This document shows positions 1 to 9,697 of a stretch of DNA of 64,000 nucleotides, in pieces. The notes under the pieces were generated by a model. It was given only the letters and a program-made list of their open reading frames with translations, was not told where the DNA came from and ran no database searches. The position numbers and the translations under genes are program-made. This DNA comes from Mycolicibacterium porcinum (GTDB taxonomy: Bacteria; Actinomycetota; Actinomycetes; Mycobacteriales; Mycobacteriaceae). Positions within the stretch are counted from its first letter, which is position 1. Each line of letters opens with the position of its first letter. The stretch is taken from assembly GCA_001942045.1 (NCBI GenBank), contig MSTD01000004.1, positions 109,517 through 173,516 on the forward strand. Reading direction: 5' to 3'.

Positions 1-1
1 C

Positions 2-691
2 GGGATCGACGCCGACACCGGGGTGCATGCCAACGACGACGGCACGTTCGCGCTCCTGCTGGCCGGCCGCGACACCGGGGTACGGCTGGATGCCGCCGAC
101 GTGGTGGCGACCTTGATCGAGGTGGCCGGGAAGTTCGTCCAGATCCGCGGAAATGCCTGGCGGATAACTGAACTCGACGACCATGCGCCTCTGCTGGCTG
201 GCCTGACCGTCGGCGCCCAGGGCGGCGCCACCTGGCCGCCGACGGTGACACCGCCGGTGGGCTGGATCGAGCAACGCGACGGCGACATCGCGCTGGGCGC
301 CGCGGTGCCGCTGGGCGTCCTGCAGGCCCGCGTCGCCCAGTTCCTGGCCGCCGTAGAGACCCCGCTGGTGATCACTCCGTGGCGCTCGGTCCTGGTGTGC
401 GACGTTCCCGAGGGCGTCGCCGACACGGCGCTGCGGGTGCTGGCTCCGCTGGGACTGGTGTTCGACGAGAACTCGCCGTGGCTGCGGGTCAGCGCCTGCA
501 CCGGCAGCCCCGGGTGCGCCAAGTCCGCCGCGGATGTGCGGGCCGACGCGGCGGAGGCGGTAAACACCCCCACCGATACCGATGTCCACCGCCACTTCGT
601 GGGCTGCGATCGGGCCTGTGGCAGCCCGCCCGCCGGGGACGTGCTGGTGGCCACCGAGGACGGATACCGGCTGCGTATCACGCCCCCGTAG
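2..691 (+). CDS. cobG: Precorrin-3B synthase CobG, C-terminal part (5' truncated by window)
   Basis: Oxidises precorrin-2-derived precorrin-3A to precorrin-3B in aerobic cobalamin synthesis. It is a sulfite/nitrite-reductase-fold enzyme carrying a 4Fe-4S cluster. The cluster cysteines are visible as a C-x5-C motif (codons at 497 and 515) followed by C-x3-C (codons at 605 and 617), as in the siroheme reductase family. The reading frame is open from base 2, so the real start lies upstream of the window; the first in-frame ATG at 23 is internal. cobH starts 3 bases after its stop, indicating one operon with cobH and cobIJ. The order matches Rv2064-Rv2066. Confidence 0.9.
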   Translation, partial: GIDADTGVHANDDGTFALLLAGRDTGVRLDAADVVATLIEVAGKFVQIRGNAWRITELDDHAPLLAGLTVGAQGGATWPPTVTPPVGWIEQRDGDIALGAAVPLGVLQARVAQFLAAVETPLVITPWRSVLVCDVPEGVADTALRVLAPLGLVFDENSPWLRVSACTGSPGCAKSAADVRADAAEAVNTPTDTDVHRHFVGCDRACGSPPAGDVLVATEDGYRLRITPP

Positions 692-694
692 GGT

Positions 695-1327
695 ATGCGG
701 GTGCTCGACTACATCCGTGACGCCGCTGAGATCTACCGGCAGTCGTTCGCGACGATCCGCGCCGAGGCGAACCTGTCGCGTTTCCCCGACGATGTGTCGC
801 GGGTGGTGGTCCGGCTGATCCACACCTGCGGTCAGGTCGACGTCGCCGATCATGTCTCCTACACCGACGACGTCGTGACCAGGGCTCATGCCGCGCTGGC
901 CGCGGGTGCCCCGGTCCTGTGCGACTCGTCGATGGTCGCGGCCGGAATCACGCGCTCGCGGCTGCCCGCCGACAACGAGGTCGTCTCGCTGGTGGCCGAT
1001 CCGCGTGCCCCTGAGATGGCCGCGAAGCTGGGCTTCACCCGCTCGGCGGCCGCGGTCGATCTGTGGGCCGACCGCCTCGGCGGCGCGGTAGTCGCGATCG
1101 GCAATGCGCCGACAGCCCTATTCCGGCTGCTGGAACTGCTCGACGAGGGTGCGCCCGTGCCGGCCGCGGTGTTGGGCGGACCGGTCGGATTCGTCGGGTC
1201 GGCGCAGTCCAAGCAGGAACTGATCGAGCGCCCGCGAGGCATGTCCTATCTGGTGGTGACCGGCCGGCGCGGTGGCAGCGCCATGGCCGCGGCTGCCGTC
1301 AATTCGATTGCGAGTGAGCACGAGTGA
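695..1327 (+). CDS. cobH: Precorrin-8X methylmutase CobH
   Basis: Cytosolic enzyme that moves the C-11 methyl of precorrin-8X to C-12, giving hydrogenobyrinic acid. It has 210 residues, the normal family length. The motif RLIHTCG places the expected catalytic histidine at residue 43, the position known for the Pseudomonas denitrificans enzyme. The ATG follows the cobG stop by 3 bases, and the end overlaps the cobIJ start by 4 bases (GTGA), so the three genes are very probably translationally coupled. Confidence 0.93.
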   Translation: MRVLDYIRDAAEIYRQSFATIRAEANLSRFPDDVSRVVVRLIHTCGQVDVADHVSYTDDVVTRAHAALAAGAPVLCDSSMVAAGITRSRLPADNEVVSLVADPRAPEMAAKLGFTRSAAAVDLWADRLGGAVVAIGNAPTALFRLLELLDEGAPVPAAVLGGPVGFVGSAQSKQELIERPRGMSYLVVTGRRGGSAMAAAAVNSIASEHE

Positions 1328-2856
1328 GTACAACGGCGTCAGAACGTCAAACCCGGGGCACCCTGTACGGCGTCGGGCTGGGCCCGGGCGATCCGGAGCT
1401 CGTCACCGTCAAGGCGGCTCGACTGATCAGCGCGGCGGACGTGGTGGCCTATCACAGCGCCAAGCACGGGCACAGCATCGCCAGGGGCATCGCCGCGCCG
1501 TACCTGCGCGAAGGCCAGCTCGAAGAACACCTCGTCTATCCGGTCACCACCGAGACCACCGACCACCCCGGTGGGTACGTCGGCGCAATGGAGGATTTCT
1601 ACGCCGCGGCCGCCGAGCGCATCGCCGCGCACCTGGAGGCCGGTCGCGACGTGGCCCTGCTGGCCGAGGGCGACCCGCTGTTCTACAGCTCCTACATGCA
1701 CATGCACACCCGGCTCACCGAGCGGTTCGACGCCGTCATCGTTCCCGGCGTCACCTCGGTGAGCGCGGCCTCGGCCGCCACCGGCACCCCGCTGGTGCAG
1801 GGCGACGACGTACTGACGATCCTGCCCGGCACCCTGCCCACCGCCGAACTGGAGCGCCGCCTGGCCGACACCGACGCGGCCGTCGTGCTCAAGCTAGGCC
1901 GGTCCTACACCCGGGTCCGGGAAGCCCTCGAATCGACGGGACGGCTGGACGAGGCGTACTACGTCGAGCGGGCCAGCACGGACCGGCAGCGGGTCTCACC
2001 GGCTCGAGAGGTCGGCACCGAGGGCTCGGACATCAAAGTGCCGTACTTCTCGCTGGCGATGGTTCCCGGCCGATCACGGTCCACCTCACCGCAGGGCAGC
2101 GTGGTCGTCGTCGGCCTCGGGCCGGGCGACTCGGACTGGATGACCCCGCAGACCCGCCGCGAGCTGGCCGCGGCCACCGACCTGATCGGCTACGGCCCCT
2201 ACCTCGATCGCGTCGGGGCCCGCGCCGGGCAGCACCACCATCCCAGCGACAACACCGACGAGCCGGCCCGCGCACAGCTGGCCTGCAAGCTGGCGCAGGA
2301 AGGCCGGACGGTCGCCGTGGTGTCCTCCGGCGATCCGGGGGTGTTCGCGATGGCCACCGCGGTACTCGAAGAGGCCAAGCAGTGGCCCGGCGTCGAGGTC
2401 CGGGTGATTCCCGCGATGACGGCGGCCCAGGCGGTCGCGAGCCGGGTCGGCGCCCCGCTCGGCCACGACTACGCGGTGATCTCGTTGTCGGACCGGCTCA
2501 AGCCATGGGAGGTGATCGTCGAACGGCTCCGCGCGGCAGCCAAGGCCGACCTGGCACTGGCGATCTACAACCCGGCATCGAAGACCCGCACCTGGCAGGT
2601 GGGCGCGATGCGCGACCTGCTGTTGGAGTACCGGGATCCGAGCACCCCGGTGGTCGTCGCGCGGGCCGTCTCCGGTGCGGAACCCGGCCCGGGCGAGCGG
2701 GTCTCCGTGGTGCGCCTGGCCGATCTGGATCCGGCGCAGGTGGATATGCGCACGATGTTGATCATCGGCTCGTCGCAGACGCAGTGGTACACCGGTTCCG
2801 CGGCCGGCGACACCACCGAGGATCGGGTGTTCACCCCGCGCCAGTACCCAGGCTGA
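1324..2856 (+). CDS. cobIJ: Fused precorrin-2 C20-methyltransferase / precorrin-3B C17-methyltransferase CobIJ
   Basis: Bifunctional SAM-dependent tetrapyrrole methylase of 510 residues. The N-terminal half (about 1-250) is CobI and begins with a [12 protein letters not shown] loop. The second half, from about residue 257, repeats the same signature ([11 protein letters not shown]) and is CobJ, which carries out C17 methylation and ring contraction. Such CobI-CobJ fusions are normal in mycobacteria (Rv2066). The start is GTG at 1324, overlapping cobH by 4 bases. It is the last gene of this cob transcription unit; the next gene is a regulator about 100 bases downstream. Confidence 0.93.
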   Translation: MSTTASERQTRGTLYGVGLGPGDPELVTVKAARLISAADVVAYHSAKHGHSIARGIAAPYLREGQLEEHLVYPVTTETTDHPGGYVGAMEDFYAAAAERIAAHLEAGRDVALLAEGDPLFYSSYMHMHTRLTERFDAVIVPGVTSVSAASAATGTPLVQGDDVLTILPGTLPTAELERRLADTDAAVVLKLGRSYTRVREALESTGRLDEAYYVERASTDRQRVSPAREVGTEGSDIKVPYFSLAMVPGRSRSTSPQGSVVVVGLGPGDSDWMTPQTRRELAAATDLIGYGPYLDRVGARAGQHHHPSDNTDEPARAQLACKLAQEGRTVAVVSSGDPGVFAMATAVLEEAKQWPGVEVRVIPAMTAAQAVASRVGAPLGHDYAVISLSDRLKPWEVIVERLRAAAKADLALAIYNPASKTRTWQVGAMRDLLLEYRDPSTPVVVARAVSGAEPGPGERVSVVRLADLDPAQVDMRTMLIIGSSQTQWYTGSAAGDTTEDRVFTPRQYPG

Positions 2857-2887
2857 CCCGACCCGGCTGACTCGCGTCGAGATTCAT

Positions 2888-2899
2888 TGACAGCTGTCA
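2888..2899. promoter_or_regulatory. Candidate TetR operator
   Basis: A perfect 12-bp palindrome, TGACAGCTGTCA, sits 54 bases before the probable ATG of the adjacent TetR-family gene. Autoregulatory operators commonly lie here. The assignment is inferred from symmetry and position only. Confidence 0.45.
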
Positions 2900-2938
2900 G
2901 ACTGGCCGATAGTGTCCGGCGTCACACCCGTCGAAATC

Positions 2939-2944
2939 GGAGGG
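2939..2944 (+). promoter_or_regulatory. Ribosome binding site that selects the TetR start
   Basis: GGAGGG lies 9 bases before ATG 2954. The in-frame GTG at 2912 has no comparable site, so the shorter 212-residue protein is preferred. Confidence 0.6.
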
Positions 2945-2953
2945 CCGGCCAGT

Positions 2954-3592
2954 ATGCCTACGGCACCACAGGGCGCACCCACACGGTCACCGGTCGACCG
3001 ACGCCAACCCCAACGCAGCGATCAGCGGCGCACCGCGATCCTGGCGGCGCTCAACGAGCACCTGCAGCAGACCGGGTTCGACGCGCTGAACATCGCTGAG
3101 GTGGCGCGTCAGGCCGGGGTCGGCCGGTCGGCGTTCTATTTCTATTTCGAGAACAAGGCGGCTGCCGTCGCCGCGCTGGTCGAGCCCATGTACGAGGCGT
3201 TGTTCGCGGCCAACAACATCCTGGCCGACGTTTCCCGGCCACCCCGTGAACGCGTCCACGACACCATCGAAGCGGTGCTGAAGACCGCTGAGGATCATCG
3301 CTACCTGGTGCAGGCCATGTTGGAGGCGCGCGGGTCCAGCGGGGCCGTGCGCGATCTGTGGGACCAGGCCCGCGAGTCGTTCGTCCCCACCGTCTCGACG
3401 GTGATCACCGCAGAGCGCGCCGCAGGCCGCGCGCCCGACGGCGTCGACGCGGCCGTACTCGCGGGCCTGCTCATGGAATTCAACGATCGACTGATCGAGC
3501 GGTTCATCCTTGGTGGGCCGCTGTCGCGACGACAACTACTGGAAGGCGCAGAGGCGATGTGGATGGGCTCGATCTACGGGACAGTGCAGTGA
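2954..3592 (+). CDS. TetR/AcrR family transcriptional regulator
   Basis: Predicted 212-residue DNA-binding repressor. The N-terminal helix-turn-helix is seen in the stretch around NIAEVARQAGVGRSAFYFYFENK, which ends in the typical TetR YFxxK-type signature. The rest is a helical ligand-binding domain of no recognised subclass. ATG 2954 was chosen because of the GGAGGG site; GTG 2912 is an upstream alternative. The stop overlaps the start of the following kinase gene by 4 bases (GTGA), so the kinase is probably co-transcribed and may be what this regulator controls. A 12-bp palindrome upstream may be its operator. The inducer is unknown. Confidence 0.85.
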   Translation: MPTAPQGAPTRSPVDRRQPQRSDQRRTAILAALNEHLQQTGFDALNIAEVARQAGVGRSAFYFYFENKAAAVAALVEPMYEALFAANNILADVSRPPRERVHDTIEAVLKTAEDHRYLVQAMLEARGSSGAVRDLWDQARESFVPTVSTVITAERAAGRAPDGVDAAVLAGLLMEFNDRLIERFILGGPLSRRQLLEGAEAMWMGSIYGTVQ

Positions 3593-4662
3593 CCGCGGCG
3601 GGCTCGCTCCCCAAATCGATTCCGAGCACGCCTGCCGAGGTGACCGCCGGATGGTTATCGAAAATCCTTGGTGCCGAGGTGGATTCGGTCCGGACCGCAC
3701 CGATCGGCACGGGCCAGACGGGCGCCACCTACCGGGTCTCGGTCACCTACCACGACGAGACCGGGCTGCCGGCGACGTTCGCGGTCAAGCTGCCGTCGCA
3801 GGACGAGACGGTGCGGGACCGCGTCACGATCGGCTACCGCTCGGAGCACGCCTTCTACACCAAGGTCGCCGACCACGTACACATCCCGGTCCCCCGCTGC
3901 CACCACTGTGAGATCGCCGGTGACGGTGCCGATTTCGTCCTGCTCCTGGCGGACATGGCACCCGCCGAGCAAGGCGACCAGATCGCCGGGTGCACCGCCG
4001 CCGAGGCCACTTTGGCGGTGCTGGCACTCGCCGACCTGCACGGGCCGACCTGGGCCGACCCACAGTGGGCGAACTTCCCCGGCATTGCGATGCCCAAGCC
4101 GGAACCCGACTCCGCCAAGGGATTTGGCGACGTCGCCAAGATGGCCGCCGACATCACCCTGGACAAGATCGGCGCACGCCTGAGCGCCGAGGACCAGGAC
4201 ACCATGCGTGCGGCGATGTCGGTGGTGACGCCCTGGCTGCTGACCGAGCCCGACCGGTTCGCGATCCTGCACGGTGACTACCGCCTGGACAACATGCTGT
4301 TCGACCCTGACCGGACCCGGATCACCGTGGTGGACTGGCAGACGCTCGGCTCGGGCCTGCCCGCCCGTGACCTGTCGTACTTCACCGCGACCAGCCTGGA
4401 CCCGGCCGTTCGAGCCGCCGCCGAAGCCGAACTGGTCACGGCTTACCACGATCGGCTGCTGTCCCACGGCGTCACCGGCTACGACCGCGAAACCTGTTGG
4501 CAAGATTACCGTTTGGGCATGCTTCAGGCGCCGCTGATCACCGTCCTCGGCACCGCGTTCGCCAGTTCGACCGAGCGCGGCGACGACATGATGGTGACGA
4601 TGGCACAGCGCGGTTGTCAGGCGATCCGCGAACTCGGCACACTAGACCTGATCAACGCCTGA
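3589..4662 (+). CDS. APH-family phosphotransferase (aminoglycoside/ecdysteroid-kinase-like)
   Basis: Protein-kinase-fold small-molecule phosphotransferase of 357 residues. The catalytic loop HGDYRLDN is at about residues 228-235, and the metal-binding DWQ is near 249, both diagnostic of the APH fold. A nucleotide-binding lysine is likely in the FAVKLPSQ strand. The start is GTG 3589, overlapping the TetR stop; the frame is open further upstream, but that region encodes TetR in another frame. The substrate cannot be read from the sequence. Mycobacteria have many paralogues annotated as aminoglycoside phosphotransferases without proven resistance roles. Its 3' end overlaps the convergent cobK gene by 11 bases. 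Confidence 0.8.
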   Translation: MTAAGSLPKSIPSTPAEVTAGWLSKILGAEVDSVRTAPIGTGQTGATYRVSVTYHDETGLPATFAVKLPSQDETVRDRVTIGYRSEHAFYTKVADHVHIPVPRCHHCEIAGDGADFVLLLADMAPAEQGDQIAGCTAAEATLAVLALADLHGPTWADPQWANFPGIAMPKPEPDSAKGFGDVAKMAADITLDKIGARLSAEDQDTMRAAMSVVTPWLLTEPDRFAILHGDYRLDNMLFDPDRTRITVVDWQTLGSGLPARDLSYFTATSLDPAVRAAAEAELVTAYHDRLLSHGVTGYDRETCWQDYRLGMLQAPLITVLGTAFASSTERGDDMMVTMAQRGCQAIRELGTLDLINA

Positions 4663-5377
4663 CGCGAACCCAGCCTGCCGCCTCGTCGACCGTGGTCACC
4701 GTGTGTACCCCGGGCGGCAGCGGCGGACGGTCCACCATGACCACCGGCACACCCGCCGCCTCGGCGGCCCGCAGTTTGGGCTCGGTCATCGCGCCGCCAC
4801 TGTTCTTGGTCACCAACGCATCGATGCGGTGCTCACGCAGCAGCGCCAGTTCCCCGTCGTAGTCATACGGACCGCGGGATAGCAGCAGGTCGTGATCGGC
4901 GGGCAGGGTGTCAGGGTCCGGCGGGGTGACGGCGCGGATGAGGAACCAGGCGTCGACGTCCTTGAACGCCCGCGTGCCGGAACGTCCCGTGGTGAGGAAG
5001 ACCCGCGAATACCCGTTGGCCGTCACGGTTTCGGCGGCTTCGGTGTCCGATCCCACCACGATCGCCGAGCCGGGGGCCCAGGCCGGCCGGGCCAGAATCA
5101 GGTACGGCAGGCCGAGTTCGGCGCACACCTGCGCCGCGTGTGCGGTGATGGTGGCGGCGAAGGGATGGGTGGCATCCACGACCGCGTCGACGCGCTCGGC
5201 GACCAGCCACTGTCTCATCCCGTCCACCCCGCCGAACCCGCCGATGCGTACCGGGCCGACCGGAAGCGCCGGGTCGGGTACCCGCCCGGCCAGCGAGCTG
5301 ATCACCTCGACCTCGGGATGCAGGGCGGCGGCCAGGGCCCGGGCCTCACCGGTGCCGCCGAGCAGCAGGACCTTCAT
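4652..5377 (-). CDS. cobK: Precorrin-6A reductase CobK
   Basis: NADPH-dependent reductase converting precorrin-6A to precorrin-6B. It has 241 residues, and the N-terminal MKVLLLGGTGEARALA is the nucleotide-binding start typical of CobK/CbiJ. The start at 5377 directly abuts the cobM stop (TGATG, 1-base overlap). An upstream extension of the frame lies inside cobM and was rejected. It is the last gene of the cobL-cobM-cobK minus-strand unit, the order of Rv2072c-Rv2070c. Confidence 0.92.
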   Translation of the reverse strand: MKVLLLGGTGEARALAAALHPEVEVISSLAGRVPDPALPVGPVRIGGFGGVDGMRQWLVAERVDAVVDATHPFAATITAHAAQVCAELGLPYLILARPAWAPGSAIVVGSDTEAAETVTANGYSRVFLTTGRSGTRAFKDVDAWFLIRAVTPPDPDTLPADHDLLLSRGPYDYDGELALLREHRIDALVTKNSGGAMTEPKLRAAEAAGVPVVMVDRPPLPPGVHTVTTVDEAAGWVRVRR

Positions 5378-6132
5378 CAGTGGGTGGCTCCGCGACGCCG
5401 CCCGGACGAATACAGGTAGCTGTCGGAGAATCCTTCGGCGGCAAGGACATCGCCGACGACGATCACCGCAGTTTTGGTCACCGCGGCGGCATGCATCTTC
5501 TCGGCGATGTCGGCGAGTGTTCCGCGCAGCACAATCTCCTGCGGCCAGCTGGCGAAGGCCACCACAGCACAAGGAGTTTCAGGGCGGTAACCACCGTCGA
5601 GGAGTTGCGGGACGATGTTGTCGATCTGTGCTGCGGCCAGGTGCAGCACCAGCGTCGCCCCCGGTGCCGACAGCGTGCGCAGGTCCTCACCCTCGGGCAT
5701 CGCCGTGGAAAGGGTGGCCACCCGGGACAGGGTGACAGTCTGGGCGACGCCGGGGACGGTGAGCTCGCGTCCCAGCGCCGCGGCGACCGCGGCGAATGCC
5801 GGTACTCCGGGCACGATCTCGTAGCCGATGCCCAGCTCGTCGAGGCGGCGGCACTGCTCGGCCAGCGCACTGTAGATCGACGGATCGCCGGAATGTAGGC
5901 GGGCCACGTCGATTCCCGCTTTGTCCGCGGCCGCCAACTCATCGATGATCTGGTCCAGGTTCAACGGCCCGGTGTCGATGACCTTGGCATCGGGCGGGCA
6001 CAACGCCAACAGGTCGTCGGGCATGATCGACCCGGCGTACAGGCACACCGGGCAGTTGCCGAGCAGCTTCGCGCCGCGCACGGTGATGAGGTCGGCAGCG
6101 CCAGGGCCGGCCCCGATGAAGTACACCGTCAT
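5377..6132 (-). CDS. cobM: Precorrin-4 C11-methyltransferase CobM
   Basis: SAM-dependent methylase acting on C-11 of precorrin-4, 251 residues. MTVYFIGAGPGAADLITVRG at the N terminus is the tetrapyrrole-methylase signature, and SGDPSIYSAL near residue 85 is the second conserved loop. The start at 6132 overlaps the cobL stop by 4 bases (ATGA). The longer reading frame upstream overlaps cobL coding sequence and is not used. Confidence 0.93.
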   Translation of the reverse strand: MTVYFIGAGPGAADLITVRGAKLLGNCPVCLYAGSIMPDDLLALCPPDAKVIDTGPLNLDQIIDELAAADKAGIDVARLHSGDPSIYSALAEQCRRLDELGIGYEIVPGVPAFAAVAAALGRELTVPGVAQTVTLSRVATLSTAMPEGEDLRTLSAPGATLVLHLAAAQIDNIVPQLLDGGYRPETPCAVVAFASWPQEIVLRGTLADIAEKMHAAAVTKTAVIVVGDVLAAEGFSDSYLYSSGRRRGATH

Positions 6133-7301
6133 GGCTTGACCACCGCCCACTGCGTGACCGGCAGTGCCGGACGCCAGCCGGTGAAGCCGCCGATCGCGCC
6201 GCCCTGGTAGTGCTGATACCGCCGCACCTCGCCGCCTTCCTTCGAATACCATTGCGCCACAACTGCTTCTGATTCCAGCGTGACCGCGTTGACCACCAGC
6301 CGACCACTTGACGGCAGCCGGTCGAAGCAGGCCTGCAGCACGCCGGGTTGCGTGACCCCGCCGCCGACGAAAATCACGTCAGGGTCGGGCGCACCGTCGA
6401 GTGACTCGGGCGCACCGCCGCGGACGTCCACCCGAACCCCGAAAGCCGTGACATTGCTCAAGATCCGGTCACGTCGCTGCTCGTCACGTTCGAATGCGAC
6501 CGCCGCGCAACCCGGTGCGCTGCGCGACCATTCGATCGCGATACTGCCCGACCCCGAGCCGATGTCCCACAACAGTTCCCCGGGCCGCGGCCCCAGCGTC
6601 GCCAGCGTGACCGCCCGGATGGACTGCTTGGTCAGCTGCCCGTCGTGGGCGAATTCGTCGTCGGGCAGCGCCTGGGCCCGGCGTTCGTCCGGCAGGTACG
6701 CCACCGCGATCACATTGAGGTCGTCGACCCCGGCTGGCGGTGTCGTCGCCCAGTCCCGCGCGGTGCCGTCGTGGCGGCGCTCCCCCGGTCCGCCCAGCTG
6801 CTCCAGCACGGTCAGTTCAGAGTCACCCCGCCCGGATTCGCTCAGCAACCGGGCCAGCGTCGCCGGGGTCTGCGCGTCGCGGGACAGCACGATCGCGCGG
6901 CCACCCCGGCGCACCGCGGTGTGCGGCGCCGCGGTGACCAGGCTGATCACCTCGGTGTCGGGCACCGTCCAGCCCATTCGGGCGCACGCCAGCGTCACAC
7001 TCGACACGTGCGGCAGCACCCGCACCCGGTGCGCCCCGAACAGCCGGATCAGCGTCGCACCGACGCCGTGCAGCAGCGGATCCCCGCTGGCCACCACGTG
7101 CACATCCGCGTCGCCGAAAAGCGTGGGCAGGGCAGGCAACATCGGCGACGGCCATTCGCGACGGTCCCGCGTCACGCTGTCGTCGAGCAGGTCCAACTGC
7201 CGCGGCGAGCCGTACACGACGGTGGCGCGCGCCAACTCGTCACGGGAGGTGCCCGACAGCCCGGCCATCCCGTCGGCCCCGATGCCGACCACGGTGATCA
7301 T
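6129..7301 (-). CDS. cobL: Precorrin-6Y C5,15-methyltransferase (decarboxylating) CobL
   Basis: Bifunctional 390-residue enzyme. The N-terminal half is a CbiE-type methylase (GIGADGMAGL, then SGDPLLHGVG). The C-terminal half is a CbiT-type Rossmann methyltransferase with the SAM loop LWDIGSGSGSIAIEW. It methylates C5 and C15 and decarboxylates the C12 acetate. ATG 7301 gives the same length as Rv2072c. An in-frame ATG at 7331 touches the stop of the upstream SDR gene (TGATG) and would add ten residues, so coupling from there is possible. Confidence 0.9.
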   Translation of the reverse strand: MITVVGIGADGMAGLSGTSRDELARATVVYGSPRQLDLLDDSVTRDRREWPSPMLPALPTLFGDADVHVVASGDPLLHGVGATLIRLFGAHRVRVLPHVSSVTLACARMGWTVPDTEVISLVTAAPHTAVRRGGRAIVLSRDAQTPATLARLLSESGRGDSELTVLEQLGGPGERRHDGTARDWATTPPAGVDDLNVIAVAYLPDERRAQALPDDEFAHDGQLTKQSIRAVTLATLGPRPGELLWDIGSGSGSIAIEWSRSAPGCAAVAFERDEQRRDRILSNVTAFGVRVDVRGGAPESLDGAPDPDVIFVGGGVTQPGVLQACFDRLPSSGRLVVNAVTLESEAVVAQWYSKEGGEVRRYQHYQGGAIGGFTGWRPALPVTQWAVVKP

Positions 7302-7330
7302 CTGCTGTCTGTTCTTCGCGCGAGCGCTCA

Positions 7331-8089
7331 TCATCGCGGCATCTTTCGCCAGATCGGCCTCGGCACGAACCGCGTCACGAAGATCGTCGGCCGGATCACC
7401 CACGGCACCCACACCGCTGTCTTGCCCTTGCGGAGCGCGTTGGCTGTGGCATCGGCCACCTGGTCGGGCGTGCTGGAGAACGGCGCCGGCTCCATGCCTT
7501 CGGTCATCCGGCCGATGACGAATCCCGGCCGCACGATCAGCAGCTGCACCCCGGTTCCGTGCAGCGCGTCGGTCAGGCCGCTGGCGAACGCGTCGAGGCC
7601 GGCTTTGGCCGAACCGTAGACGTAGTTGGCGCGGCGGGCGCGGGCACCGGCGATCGAGGAGAACACCACCAGCCGACCCCGGTCCCTGGCGCGCATGCGC
7701 TGGGCGAGCACGGTCAGCAAGCCGACCTGGGCCACGTAGTCGGTGTGCACGACGGCCACGGCGTGTGCCGGGTCGGCCTCGGCCCGGTCCTGGTCCCCCA
7801 GCACCCCGAACGCCAGCACGGCGGTGTCGATCGGCCCGTGGCCGGTTTCGATCGCCTCGATCACCCTGGTGTGGCCGGTGACGTCGTCGGCGTCGAATTC
7901 GACGGTGTGCACCGCCGCGGCCCCGGCCGCCGTCACGGCCGCGACCTGCTCGTCGAGCTGATCGGCGCGGCGGGCGGCCAGCACCACGGTCGCGCCGGCC
8001 GCGAGCCGGACCGCGAGTTCGACACCGATCTCGCTGCGGCCCCCGAAAATCACCACGACACGGCGATCCGTGCCAGCCGTGTCATCCAT
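7331..8089 (-). CDS. Short-chain dehydrogenase/reductase (Rv2073c-like)
   Basis: NAD(P)-dependent SDR of 252 residues. The cofactor region reads [16 protein letters not shown], a variant of TGxxxGxG in which the threonine is replaced. The catalytic Ser is in VVFSSIAG and the YxxxK is YVYGSAKAG. The C-terminal segment ([24 protein letters not shown]) resembles the membrane-associating tail of DprE2-type decaprenylphosphoryl ribose reductases. It is the positional equivalent of Rv2073c, a paralogue of DprE2 with unproven substrate. It is close to and possibly co-transcribed with cobL. Confidence 0.8.
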   Translation of the reverse strand: MDDTAGTDRRVVVIFGGRSEIGVELAVRLAAGATVVLAARRADQLDEQVAAVTAAGAAAVHTVEFDADDVTGHTRVIEAIETGHGPIDTAVLAFGVLGDQDRAEADPAHAVAVVHTDYVAQVGLLTVLAQRMRARDRGRLVVFSSIAGARARRANYVYGSAKAGLDAFASGLTDALHGTGVQLLIVRPGFVIGRMTEGMEPAPFSSTPDQVADATANALRKGKTAVWVPWVIRPTIFVTRFVPRPIWRKMPR

Positions 8090-8124
8090 GGCAGCGATTA
8101 TGTCCTGCGCTAGCGTGGACCCCG

Positions 8125-8550
8125 ATGGCTACATCTCGTGGCAAGGCAACCACCAAGCTCACCAGCGAGGCGCTGGCGTTCCTCACCGAACGCCACCTGG
8201 CCATGCTCACCACGCTGCGCTCGGACAACTCCCCGCACGTCGTGGCCGTGGGTTTCACCTTCGATCCCAAGACGCACATCGCTCGGGTCATCACCAACGG
8301 CGGCTCGCAGAAAGCGGTGAACGCGCACGAGCGCGGCATTGCCGTGCTCAGCCAAGTCGACGGAGCGCGCTGGCTGTCGCTGGAAGGCAAGTCCACGGTT
8401 AGCAGCGAGCCGGACGCGGTCCGCGATGCCGAGTTGCGGTACGCCCAGCGCTACCGCACCCCGCGGGTGAACCCCCGTCGCGTGGTGATCGAGGTACGGA
8501 TCGAGCGCGTACTGGGGTCCTCCGAGCTGCTGGACCGCGGCGAGAGCTAG
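8125..8550 (+). CDS. F420-dependent biliverdin-reductase-like split beta-barrel flavoprotein (Rv2074-like)
   Basis: 141-residue member of the pyridoxamine-5'-phosphate-oxidase/FDOR-B superfamily. The segment [21 protein letters not shown] is the family start, and [15 protein letters not shown] is a cofactor-contact strand. Its neighbour and length match Rv2074, which reduces biliverdin with reduced F420. That specific activity is inferred by homology and position. It is divergent from the SDR gene, and its last 4 bases overlap the convergent pepE end. Confidence 0.78.
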   Translation: MATSRGKATTKLTSEALAFLTERHLAMLTTLRSDNSPHVVAVGFTFDPKTHIARVITNGGSQKAVNAHERGIAVLSQVDGARWLSLEGKSTVSSEPDAVRDAELRYAQRYRTPRVNPRRVVIEVRIERVLGSSELLDRGES

Positions 8551-9674
8551 TTCACCGGCACGACCACGAGATCGTGCGGCTGGTTGTTGACCGACTCCGC
8601 GCCGTCCGCGGTGACGATCACGATGTCCTCGATGCGCGCGCCCCACTGCCCCGGGAAATACACGCCGGGCTCCACGCTGAACGCCATCCCGACCTCCAGC
8701 GGCAGATCGTTGCCCGCCACGATGTAGGGCTCCTCGTGCACCGACAGCCCGATGCCGTGCCCGGTGCGGTGGACGAACGCCTCGGCCAGTCCCTCGGCGG
8801 CCAGGAGGTCGCGGGCGGCCGCGTCGATCTGTTCGGCGGTCGCCCCGGGTCGCACGGCCGCGACGGCCGCCTGCTGGGCGCGCTGCAGCACCGCGTAGCG
8901 ACGCGCCACCTCGGGATCCGGCTCACCGATGCTGTAGGTGCGGGTCGAGTCGGAGTTGTAGCCGGGCTCGTACGGGCCACCGATGTCGACGACGACGATG
9001 TCTCCCGCGCTCAGCTCGCGATCCGAGCATTCGTGGTGCGGGTCGGCGCCGTTGGGGCCGGAGCCGACGATGACGAAGGCCACCTCCGAATGCCCCTCGG
9101 CGACAATGGCTTCAGCGATATCGGCGGCCACGTCGGCCTCGGTGCGGCCGGGAACCAGGAATTCGGGAACCCGGGCGTGCACGCGGTCGATCGCCGCGCC
9201 GGCCTTGCGCAGCGCATCGATCTCGGCGGGGTCCTTGATCATCCTCAGCCGCCGCAGCACATCGGTGGCCAACACCGGAACCACGCCGAGCAGGTCGGCG
9301 AGCGGCAGCAGGTGCAGTGCGGGCATCGAATCGGTGACTGCGGTCTTGGCGCCGGCGCCACCGAGCGCATCCGCCACCATCTGGTACGGGTTCTCGCCGT
9401 CCACCCAATCGCGTACCGTCACACCGAGTTCGGTGACCGCCGACTCGCGCAGCGCGGCCAGCTCCAGGCGCGGCACCACGATGGTCGGGTCTCCCGTGGC
9501 AGGCAACACCAGCGCCGTCAACCGCTCGAAGGTCTGCGCACGCGAGCCGACCAGGTACCGCAGGTCATAGCCGGGTGTGATGACCAGACCGGCCAGGCCG
9601 GCATCGGCCGCAGCTGCTGCGGCCGCGGAAAGCCGGTGGGCGTACACATCGGTGCTGAATCGGCTGATGCTCAT
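8547..9674 (-). CDS. pepE: M24-family Xaa-Pro-type dipeptidase PepE
   Basis: Cytosolic metallopeptidase of 375 residues, the length of Rv2089c. It has an N-terminal creatinase-like domain and a C-terminal pita-bread fold. The five metal ligands are visible: Asp in VVVDIGG, Asp in NSDSTRTY, His in [15 protein letters not shown], Glu in FSVEPGVYF and Glu in [12 protein letters not shown] 9674 was chosen because an upstream extension adds a non-homologous segment. It cleaves X-Pro dipeptides in characterised relatives. Confidence 0.88.
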   Translation of the reverse strand: MSISRFSTDVYAHRLSAAAAAAADAGLAGLVITPGYDLRYLVGSRAQTFERLTALVLPATGDPTIVVPRLELAALRESAVTELGVTVRDWVDGENPYQMVADALGGAGAKTAVTDSMPALHLLPLADLLGVVPVLATDVLRRLRMIKDPAEIDALRKAGAAIDRVHARVPEFLVPGRTEADVAADIAEAIVAEGHSEVAFVIVGSGPNGADPHHECSDRELSAGDIVVVDIGGPYEPGYNSDSTRTYSIGEPDPEVARRYAVLQRAQQAAVAAVRPGATAEQIDAAARDLLAAEGLAEAFVHRTGHGIGLSVHEEPYIVAGNDLPLEVGMAFSVEPGVYFPGQWGARIEDIVIVTADGAESVNNQPHDLVVVPVN

Positions 9675-9697
9675 GGCATCGAGGCTATACGCAATGC

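Noticed and set aside
1272..2870. Long plus-strand open frame overlapping cobIJ
   Set aside because: Arginine- and glycine-rich shadow frame of a high-GC gene; cobIJ in the other frame is a clear enzyme.
2857..2953. Cobalamin riboswitch near the cob genes
   Set aside because: The intergenic sequence is too short and lacks the B12-box pattern; the cob promoter itself is outside the window.
4892..6139. Possible protein genes on the plus strand opposite cobK and cobM
   Set aside because: Antisense shadows without family features; the minus-strand cob genes are unambiguous.
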